The translations under genes were made by a program, and so were the position numbers. 11,832 bases of DNA from an uncultured Rhodospirillaceae bacterium (lineage in GTDB: Bacteria > Pseudomonadota > Alphaproteobacteria > RF32 > CAG-239): positions 1 to 11,832 of the forward strand of contig OMQE01000039.1 of NCBI GenBank assembly GCA_900313155.1. Direction: 5' to 3'. Under the pieces are notes generated by a model. That model ran no database searches and was not told where the DNA came from. It saw nothing but the letters and a program-made list of their open reading frames with translations. Positions 7,907 through 11,832 of the stretch are shown here, piece after piece (positions within the stretch are counted from its first letter, which is position 1; the number at the start of each line of letters is the position of its first letter).

Positions 7907-8767
7907 TTATTTTGCGCGTTGAGCAGGTGCTCTACGACGCGGTGCGCCGCGGCGAGCCGGACGACGTGCCGGTCTGTTTTCTGCCGTTTTGGTGTCTAAG
8001 TTCGGTTCATAGGTTTTGCAGCTACAATTTTCACCGCAAGTGCATTCTTTGCCTTCTTGGCAACCGCAAGTGCATTTATCGCCGCATTTGCAGTGGCAAC
8101 AACAAGCGCAACAACGTGAACAAATACCAGCCAAAATACCGGCAACGGATGGAACAGCCAAGAACAACCAAAGCTGTTGCAAAGCCTCGCCTTGTAACAT
8201 AATTGCCGGACCGAAACTGCGTGCCGGATTAACCGAAACGCCGGTAATAGGCAAACCTAAAATGTGTAACACGGCCAAAGTTAAGCCAATCACCACACCG
8301 GCAATACGCAAATCGCATTCGGTTGTTTTCAAAATCACTTTTACAAAAATAAATGTGGCGATAAATTCAAAAATAATCGCCGCGGTCATGGTATATCCGC
8401 CGGCATAGTTTTCGCCCCAACCGTTTTGTCCCAAACCGTTTGCCAAATCGTAGCCGTTAATGTGGCCTTCAACCGCCATATATTTAATCAGCCAAGCAGC
8501 CAGAGCGGCACCGCCGAGTTGGAACAAAACGTAGCCGATAACATCTACAAATTTCATTCTGCCGGCGCAAAAAACACCAAATGTAACAGCCGGATTAACA
8601 TGGCAACCGGAAACAGGACCAATGGCATAAACCATGGCCATCAAAGCCAAACCAAACGCTAAAGCAATGCCTACATGCCCCACATACGGTGCCGAAAAAA
8701 CAACTGTTCCGCACCCCACAAAAACCAGAACAAAAGTTCCAAACAATTCTGCAATATATTTTTTCAT
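7907..8767 (-). CDS. aqpZ: Aquaporin Z-like water channel with a Cys-rich metallothionein-like tail
   Basis: A 286-residue MIP-family channel in the inner membrane, predicted to conduct water. Six hydrophobic segments and both half-helix motifs are present: HVNPAV (NPA at 58-60) and SVNPARS (NPAR at 180-183). By alignment with E. coli AqpZ the ar/R filter is F38, H168, V177, R183, with Val in place of the usual Thr/Cys. The narrow Phe/His pair argues for water rather than glycerol. The E. coli protein is 231 residues. Here, directly after the last helix (about 199-215), residues 216-250 carry 15 cysteines, many as CxC or CC, followed by an Arg/Pro/Ala tail (265-286). Both termini of this family face the cytoplasm. 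ATG 8767 is supported by a GAGGAGA ribosome site. The gene is monocistronic and divergent from nagA. The channel identity is secure; the tail function is unknown. Confidence 0.95.
   Translation of the reverse strand: MKKYIAELFGTFVLVFVGCGTVVFSAPYVGHVGIALAFGLALMAMVYAIGPVSGCHVNPAVTFGVFCAGRMKFVDVIGYVLFQLGGAALAAWLIKYMAVEGHINGYDLANGLGQNGWGENYAGGYTMTAAIIFEFIATFIFVKVILKTTECDLRIAGVVIGLTLAVLHILGLPITGVSVNPARSFGPAIMLQGEALQQLWLFLAVPSVAGILAGICSRCCACCCHCKCGDKCTCGCQEGKECTCGENCSCKTYEPNLDTKTAENRPARRPARRGAPRRRAPAQRAK
8018..8122 (-). other. Cys-rich metallothionein-like domain at the aquaporin C-terminus
   Basis: Codes for residues 216-250 of the aquaporin. Cysteines are at 216, 219, 220, 222, 223, 224, 226, 228, 232, 234, 236, 242, 244, 248 and 250, with one His at 225. 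The CxC spacing and lack of aromatic residues resemble small metallothioneins that bind Cu(I), Zn(II) or Cd(II) in thiolate clusters. That is an analogy from composition; no specific metallothionein family is recognised. Confidence 0.7.
8033..8076 (-). repeat. Short tandem duplication inside the Cys-rich tail
   Basis: The 14-mer ACCGCAAGTGCATT (plus-strand reading) occurs exactly at 8033-8046 and 8063-8076, 30 bases apart. In protein this is a 10-residue duplication, KCTCGCQEGK (231-240) and ECTCGENCSC (241-250). Confidence 0.8.
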
Positions 8768-8774
8768 ATAAAAA

Positions 8775-8781
8775 TCTCCTC
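8775..8781 (-). promoter_or_regulatory. Ribosome binding site of aqpZ
   Basis: Read on the minus strand, GAGGAGA lies seven bases before the ATG at 8767. This strong Shine-Dalgarno sequence fixes the start and rules out longer overlapping frames. Confidence 0.8.
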
Positions 8782-8801
8782 ATAAAATCATACGCCGTCA
8801 G

Positions 8802-8829
8802 TTTATAAAACTTTTGGCTTGCGATAAAG
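8802..8829 (-). promoter_or_regulatory. Possible aqpZ promoter
   Basis: Read on the minus strand, a TATAAA box (8802-8807) is preceded, after 16 bases, by a poor -35 match CTTTAT (8824-8829). An alternative -10 is TATGAT at 8787-8792. The rest of the 260-bp intergenic region between aqpZ and nagA holds no convincing gene. Small open frames around 8900-9110 lack ribosome sites and family resemblance. Confidence 0.3.
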
Positions 8830-8956
8830 GTCATTTTGCCCTTTCTCCACACTTATAACAGTTATTTATTTAATTTTTTCTTTACGCGGGTAGGAAAATA
8901 TGTTCCGTACATCATTGTATGCTTTTGCTCAGCCACAAGCGTTTTTTGTGAAACGT

Positions 8957-8982
8957 GTTAAAAAAAGTGATGATTTTTTAAC
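8957..8982. promoter_or_regulatory. Candidate operator: perfect inverted repeat upstream of nagAB
   Basis: GTTAAAAAA (8957-8965) is mirrored by TTTTTTAAC (8974-8982) around an 8-base centre. It covers the place where the -35 box would sit relative to the TATAAT at 8992, a position typical for a repressor site. No regulator gene lies in the window. It is A/T rich, so chance symmetry is possible. Confidence 0.4.
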
Positions 8983-8991
8983 TAAAAAGCG

Positions 8992-8997
8992 TATAAT
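8992..8997 (+). promoter_or_regulatory. nagA: Probable -10 box of the nagAB promoter
   Basis: A perfect TATAAT lies 30 bases before the nagA start codon. No good -35 hexamer is found 16-18 bases upstream, where the A/T-rich inverted repeat lies, suggesting a regulated or activator-dependent promoter. Transcription would start near 9004, giving a leader of about 24 bases that includes the ribosome site AAGGAGAT at 9012-9019. Confidence 0.5.
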
Positions 8998-9027
8998 TGT
9001 GTGTAAAACAAAAGGAGATAACCCAAA

Positions 9028-10212
9028 ATGGTGGCGGCAGTTTGTATTCATAACGCAACGGTGTTTAATGGTTACACCATGATGCGTAATTGTGCGGTGC
9101 TTATCCGGCAACATAAAATTATAGATGTTTTTAATGAAGAACGTCTAGCGCGCAAAAATTTTAAGGCCGATACATTTTTTATAGATGCTAAAGGTGCTTA
9201 TTTAGCCCCTGGATTTATTGATACGCACATTCACGGCTTTGGCGGCTATGGCACAGAAGATTGTAATCCGGAATCTATTCTAAAAATGTCGGAAGGGTTG
9301 CTGAACTATGGCGTGACATCATTTATTCCAACGCTGTATTCGGCACCGAAAGAACAAATGTTAGCAGCCATAAAAGCTGTTACCGCCGCTATGGGAAAAG
9401 AAAAAGGCGCTCGTATTTTGGGTATGCATTTGGAAGGTCCGTTTATTTCTGCCGACAGATTAGGGGTGCAGTCGGCCGATTCGATAAGTCCGGTTGATTT
9501 AGATTTGATGGAGCAATTTTGGAAGGCTTCAAAAGGACATATTGTCAATATGACGGTGGCACCTGAACTGAAGCATATGCGTGAATTAGCATTATTTTGC
9601 CTTTCAAAAGGAATGGTGTTGCAAGCCGGACATACTAACGCCACCTACGAACAAATGGTGGAGGGTATGCAGGCTCGCATTATGCATGTCACTCATTTGT
9701 TTAATGCTATGAGCCGTATGCACCATCGTGACCCCGGTGCGGTGGGAGCGGTGTTTATTCACCCAGAGCTTTCGTGCGAAATTATTGCTGACGGAATCCA
9801 TATCAATCCTGAAATTATCAAGTTTTTGCTAACCTGTAAGTCGCTCGATAAAATTGTGTTGGTTACCGACGCCTTAAAGCCGACCAAGCAAAAAACAAAA
9901 CCGTTGATTGCCAATGGTGAAGAAGTATATCTCAACCAATGTTTTTACCGCAAGGCAGACGATGCTATTGCCGGTTCGGCTTTAACAATGGTTGACAGCG
10001 TGCGGAATATTGTCTCTTATGGAATGCATTTAGAACAGGCAGTGCACATGGCGGCGACTAATCCGGCACGAATTATGAAACAAGATCATTTAGGGGTAAT
10101 TGCGCCGGGATATGATGCCGACTTAGTGCTTTTAGATGAAAAACTCAATGTGCTTTATACAATTGTTAACGGAAAAATTTTTAATAAAGGGAAAGAAATA
10201 TGCGTGTCATAA
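9028..10212 (+). CDS. nagA: N-acetylglucosamine-6-phosphate deacetylase
   Basis: A 394-residue cytoplasmic amidohydrolase-superfamily enzyme that removes acetate from GlcNAc-6-phosphate to give glucosamine-6-phosphate, feeding NagB and cell-wall amino-sugar recycling. Family landmarks are all present: metal motif DTHIHG (H67, H69), metal-ligand Glu in GMHLEGPF (E136), GHTNA (H202), VTHLFNAM (H223), substrate segment DGIHINP (255-261) and the catalytic Asp in VTDAL (D281). It has the HxH form seen in two-metal enzymes such as that of Bacillus, whereas E. coli NagA has QLNG there. Length is normal for the family (about 380-400). ATG 9028 follows AAGGAGAT at 9012-9019 with good spacing. It overlaps nagB by 13 bases, so the two are co-transcribed and probably translationally coupled. 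No transporter or NagC-type regulator is in the window. Confidence 0.96.
   Translation: MVAAVCIHNATVFNGYTMMRNCAVLIRQHKIIDVFNEERLARKNFKADTFFIDAKGAYLAPGFIDTHIHGFGGYGTEDCNPESILKMSEGLLNYGVTSFIPTLYSAPKEQMLAAIKAVTAAMGKEKGARILGMHLEGPFISADRLGVQSADSISPVDLDLMEQFWKASKGHIVNMTVAPELKHMRELALFCLSKGMVLQAGHTNATYEQMVEGMQARIMHVTHLFNAMSRMHHRDPGAVGAVFIHPELSCEIIADGIHINPEIIKFLLTCKSLDKIVLVTDALKPTKQKTKPLIANGEEVYLNQCFYRKADDAIAGSALTMVDSVRNIVSYGMHLEQAVHMAATNPARIMKQDHLGVIAPGYDADLVLLDEKLNVLYTIVNGKIFNKGKEICVS
10187..10192 (+). promoter_or_regulatory. nagB: Ribosome binding site of nagB inside the nagA 3' end
   Basis: AAGGGA lies seven bases before the nagB ATG at 10200, within nagA coding sequence. It supports the overlapping start, and hence coupling of the two enzymes. 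Confidence 0.65.
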
Positions 10213-10991
10213 TTAAAGAAGATGCATCAATGGTTTCGGAATGGGCGGCTGAATATGTGGCGTTCCGGATTAATGAATTTCATCCGACGGCAAAAAAGCC
10301 GTTCGTTTTAGGCTTGCCAACCGGTTCAACACCGCTCGGTATGTATGCTCACCTCATTAAAATGTGCCAAAAAGGGCGTGTTTCGTTTGAAAATGTCATC
10401 ACTTTCAATATGGATGAATACATCGGGTTGGCGCCTTCTCACCCGCAAAGTTATCACTATTTTATGTGGCAAAATTTCTTTAAAGACATCGATATTAAAC
10501 CGCAAAATGTGCATATTTTAAATGGTTTAACTAAAAATTATGCCAAAGAATGTGCCGATTATGAAAGAGCAATCGCCGCGGTGGGCGGTGTGCATTTATT
10601 TATTGGCGGTGTTGGGGAAGATGGGCATATTGCCTTTAATGAGCCGTTTTCGTCACTGAGTTCGCGCACACGTATCAAAACTTTAACCGAGAGCACCATT
10701 AAGGCCAATGCCCGCTTTTTTGACGGCGACATTTCTCAAGTACCGACTCAAGCCTTAACGGTGGGAATTGGGACTATTATGGACGCTCGCGAGGTGATGA
10801 TTTTAGCCACCGGTGCCAGCAAAGCTCAAGCCTTAAAACACAGCATAGAAGGGAGCATTTCGCACATGTGGACGCTATCTGCCTTACAACAACATCCGCA
10901 TGGCATTATTGTTTGCGACAAATCTGCAACCGGTGCTTTAGAACAAGCCACAACCGCTTATTTTATGGAAGTAGAAAAGCAAAAATTTTAG
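10200..10991 (+). CDS. nagB: Glucosamine-6-phosphate deaminase
   Basis: A 263-residue cytoplasmic isomerase/deaminase that converts glucosamine-6-phosphate to fructose-6-phosphate plus ammonia, linking amino sugars to glycolysis. The phosphate-binding loop LPTGSTPLGMY (39-49), NMDEY with catalytic D72, and GEDGHIAFNEP with D141, H143 and E148 all fall at the same numbers as in the 266-residue E. coli enzyme. Residues of the E. coli allosteric GlcNAc-6-phosphate site are also retained (S151, S152, R158, K160, Y254), so activation by the NagA substrate is likely (inference). The start overlaps the nagA end by 13 bases and is preceded by AAGGGA. A strong terminator follows. It is distinct from SIS-domain deaminases. 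Confidence 0.96.
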   Translation: MRVIIKEDASMVSEWAAEYVAFRINEFHPTAKKPFVLGLPTGSTPLGMYAHLIKMCQKGRVSFENVITFNMDEYIGLAPSHPQSYHYFMWQNFFKDIDIKPQNVHILNGLTKNYAKECADYERAIAAVGGVHLFIGGVGEDGHIAFNEPFSSLSSRTRIKTLTESTIKANARFFDGDISQVPTQALTVGIGTIMDAREVMILATGASKAQALKHSIEGSISHMWTLSALQQHPHGIIVCDKSATGALEQATTAYFMEVEKQKF

Positions 10992-11007
10992 CTTAATGTA
11001 GAAAAGC

Positions 11008-11050
11008 AAAAGCTCCCAAGCCGATTGCAAACGGCGGGGAGCTTTTTTTT
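11008..11050 (+). terminator. Rho-independent terminator after nagB
   Basis: The arms AAAAGCTCCC (11008-11017) and GGGAGCTTTT (11037-11046) enclose an inner GCCG/CGGC stem (11020-11023 with 11032-11035) and an 8-base loop. A run of eight T (11043-11050) follows. It begins 16 bases after the nagB stop. On the other strand the hairpin is followed by TTTTGCTTTT, so it may also end the convergent small gene that stops at 11068. Confidence 0.92.
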
Positions 11051-11067
11051 GGGGGTATAAAGAGAAA

Positions 11068-11370
11068 TTAGTTCTTAGTTGAAACTAACTCGTCACGCAG
11101 AGCAAGCAAGGCAACGGCTTTGCTTGGTCTTTCTCTACAAAGAGCCTTGATATACTCTTCGACTTTCTTCATAAAAGACTTCTGTTTTCGGCAGGCGCGT
11201 GCCAAAAAAGCCTTCTTCTTCGGTAGGGATGGACTTTTTGAATCTATCAGACTGTCAATAACCGCCTTTAACCTACTGCCTTCGATTTCCTTACGAAATT
11301 TTGCACAAAAGCTGTGATCCAGCTTAACTTGTTGTGCACTGTTTTCTACTTGATTTTCATTTTCTGTCAT
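11068..11370 (-). CDS. Small basic hypothetical protein (100 residues)
   Basis: I do not recognise this protein. It begins MTENENQVENS and becomes strongly Lys/Arg-rich after residue 23, with predicted helices, a KKK run at 51-53 and three Cys (22, 60, 78). No signal peptide or membrane segment is seen. The open frame extends to 11607, but the upstream part is A/T-rich translation with no gene character and overlaps the divergent gene, so a start at 11370 is preferred. An alternative ATG at 11394 has a weak AGG before it and would add eight residues (MLNLNFKI). Neither start has a good Shine-Dalgarno sequence. The gene is convergent with nagB, sharing its terminator region, and divergent from the gene at 11542. 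A nucleic-acid-binding role would fit the charge but is speculation. Confidence 0.6.
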   Translation of the reverse strand: MTENENQVENSAQQVKLDHSFCAKFRKEIEGSRLKAVIDSLIDSKSPSLPKKKAFLARACRKQKSFMKKVEEYIKALCRERPSKAVALLALRDELVSTKN

Positions 11371-11428
11371 AATTTTAAAATTTAAATTTAACATAATGCC
11401 TATATAACTTGTAAAAATAAGCTCTCTC

Positions 11429-11457
11429 AATATAACTACCATAAATATGAATTGCAA
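11429..11457 (-). promoter_or_regulatory. Candidate promoter of the small basic gene
   Basis: Read on the minus strand, TTGCAA (11452-11457), a 17-base spacer and TATATT (11429-11434) form a plausible sigma-70 promoter. The leader to the 11370 start would be about 50 bases. A second, more upstream option uses the minus-strand TTGACA at 11490-11495 but lacks a good -10. Confidence 0.45.
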
Positions 11458-11479
11458 GCAGAAATTTCTAAAATTGATA

Positions 11480-11495
11480 TTGACACAAATGTCAA
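11480..11495. promoter_or_regulatory. 16-bp palindrome with TTGACA on both strands (candidate shared operator)
   Basis: TTGACA-CAAA-TGTCAA is an exact 6-bp inverted repeat around four bases. Each arm is a perfect -35 hexamer, one per strand, lying between two divergent genes. A dimeric regulator bound here would cover both -35 boxes. Confidence 0.5.
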
Positions 11496-11508
11496 AAAAG
11501 CATAATAT
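11480..11508 (+). promoter_or_regulatory. Promoter of the right-edge gene
   Basis: A perfect -35 TTGACA (11480-11485) is followed by TAATAT (11503-11508, 17-base spacer) or CATAAT (11501-11506, 15-base spacer). The leader to ATG 11542 would be about 27 bases. A separate perfect TATAAT at 11529-11534 sits only seven bases before the ATG. It has no -35 partner and would give a leaderless message, so it is less likely. Confidence 0.55.
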
Positions 11509-11541
11509 AAATGCTGATGTGAAATTTTTATAATAGAGATT

Positions 11542-11832
11542 ATGAATAAAACAGAATTGATTAAGAGCGGACAAATCGAGGATTTGAAAGCTCAAATTTT
11601 CGGGCAAAAGCTTGAAAAGAACAGTGAAGGAACTTATACAGCGGTTCTATCGGAAGAAGAAGAACTTGCTGTGGTGCAACAAGTTGTTGAAGACAACGAG
11701 CAAAGCGAGTTGTGGCGCGTGTTTTTTGAGCAATACATCAGCCACTATGCGCCTTTCAACAGTGCACTTAAGGTGCTGATTGAGTATCTGAACGTTGATT
11801 CTTCCCCAAAGTTGTTGCTGAGCGTGGCAAAA
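11542..11832 (+). CDS. Unrecognised acidic protein, N-terminal 97 residues (3' end outside window)
   Basis: The frame is open from ATG 11542 to the last base (97 codons), so the gene continues beyond the window. The start MNKTELIKSGQIED is soluble and helical, with an acidic run SEEEE at 37-41. A more hydrophobic helical part follows (LWRVFFEQYISHY at 57-69, ALKVLIEYLNV at 75-85), which hints at a helical-repeat or all-alpha fold. No signal peptide is present. I recognise no family. The ribosome site is weak (AGAG a few bases before ATG), but the promoter upstream is good. It is divergent from the small basic gene; their opposite charges would be compatible with a protein pair, which is only a suggestion. 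Confidence 0.65.
   Translation, partial: MNKTELIKSGQIEDLKAQIFGQKLEKNSEGTYTAVLSEEEELAVVQQVVEDNEQSELWRVFFEQYISHYAPFNSALKVLIEYLNVDSSPKLLLSVAK

Noticed and set aside
8018..8122. Cys-rich aquaporin tail as a frameshift artefact
   Set aside because: The frame is continuous from the membrane domain to the stop. Codon use matches the rest of the gene, and the tail contains an in-frame duplication that preserves Cys spacing, so a translated domain is more likely.
8900..9114. Small open frames on both strands (60 and 61 codons) between aqpZ and nagA
   Set aside because: They overlap each other and the nagA promoter and start, lack Shine-Dalgarno sites, and are A/T-rich noise.
11529..11534. Perfect TATAAT as the main -10 box of the right-edge gene
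   Set aside because: It lies seven bases before the ATG with no -35 partner. The upstream TTGACA with TAATAT or CATAAT is a better promoter, though a leaderless transcript cannot be excluded.
11371..11607. Longer version of the small basic gene starting at 11607 (179 codons)
   Set aside because: The extra N-terminus is Phe/Ile/Asn-rich translation of promoter DNA and overlaps the divergent gene. A start at 11370 or 11394 is more credible.
1..11832. tRNA, rRNA, insertion sequence or phage attachment site
   Set aside because: No cloverleaf-like segment, transposase coding region, terminal inverted repeats or integrase was seen on either strand.

Overview
The window suggests a Gram-negative, moderately AT-rich bacterium. 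It encodes a type V autotransporter with an outer-membrane beta-barrel, a bacterial aquaporin, and standard housekeeping and amino-sugar genes. The codon style, the autotransporter with a Gly-run after a hydrophobic segment, and the general gene character resemble host-associated (gut) Alphaproteobacteria. That placement is recall-based inference, not proof. TGA is used as a stop (autotransporter) and TGG as Trp, so the standard code 11 fits.

Layout from left to right. (1) The 3' two-thirds of ychF (1-672, +) ends in a bidirectional hairpin terminator. (2) A very large convergent gene (733-7743, -) encodes a 2336-residue autotransporter. It has a signal peptide, an ankyrin-like N-terminal segment, a hydrophobic Gly-rich segment, a passenger of about 1850 residues made of short beta-solenoid repeats, and a C-terminal barrel ending in Phe. 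(3) aqpZ (7907-8767, -) encodes an aquaporin with both NPA motifs and an unusual C-terminus: 15 Cys in 35 residues, then an Arg/Pro/Ala tail. A perfect hairpin terminator lies downstream of it. (4) A 260-bp divergent intergenic region leads into nagA-nagB (9028-10991, +), a translationally coupled pair that converts GlcNAc-6-phosphate to fructose-6-phosphate. It ends in a strong terminator. (5) At the right edge are two unrecognised divergent genes: a 100-residue basic protein on the minus strand and an acidic protein on the plus strand that runs off the window. They share a 170-bp intergenic region containing a 16-bp palindrome that supplies a TTGACA box in each direction.

Functionally, nagAB recycles or uses amino sugars (host mucin or peptidoglycan), the autotransporter is a probable surface adhesin, and aqpZ handles water flux. 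No gene-to-gene system linking all of them is evident. The most unusual item is the aquaporin with a metallothionein-like tail. Next are the architecture and 312-bp higher-order repeat of the autotransporter, and the divergent pair of orphan genes with a shared palindromic promoter. No RNA genes, insertion sequences or CRISPR arrays were seen.
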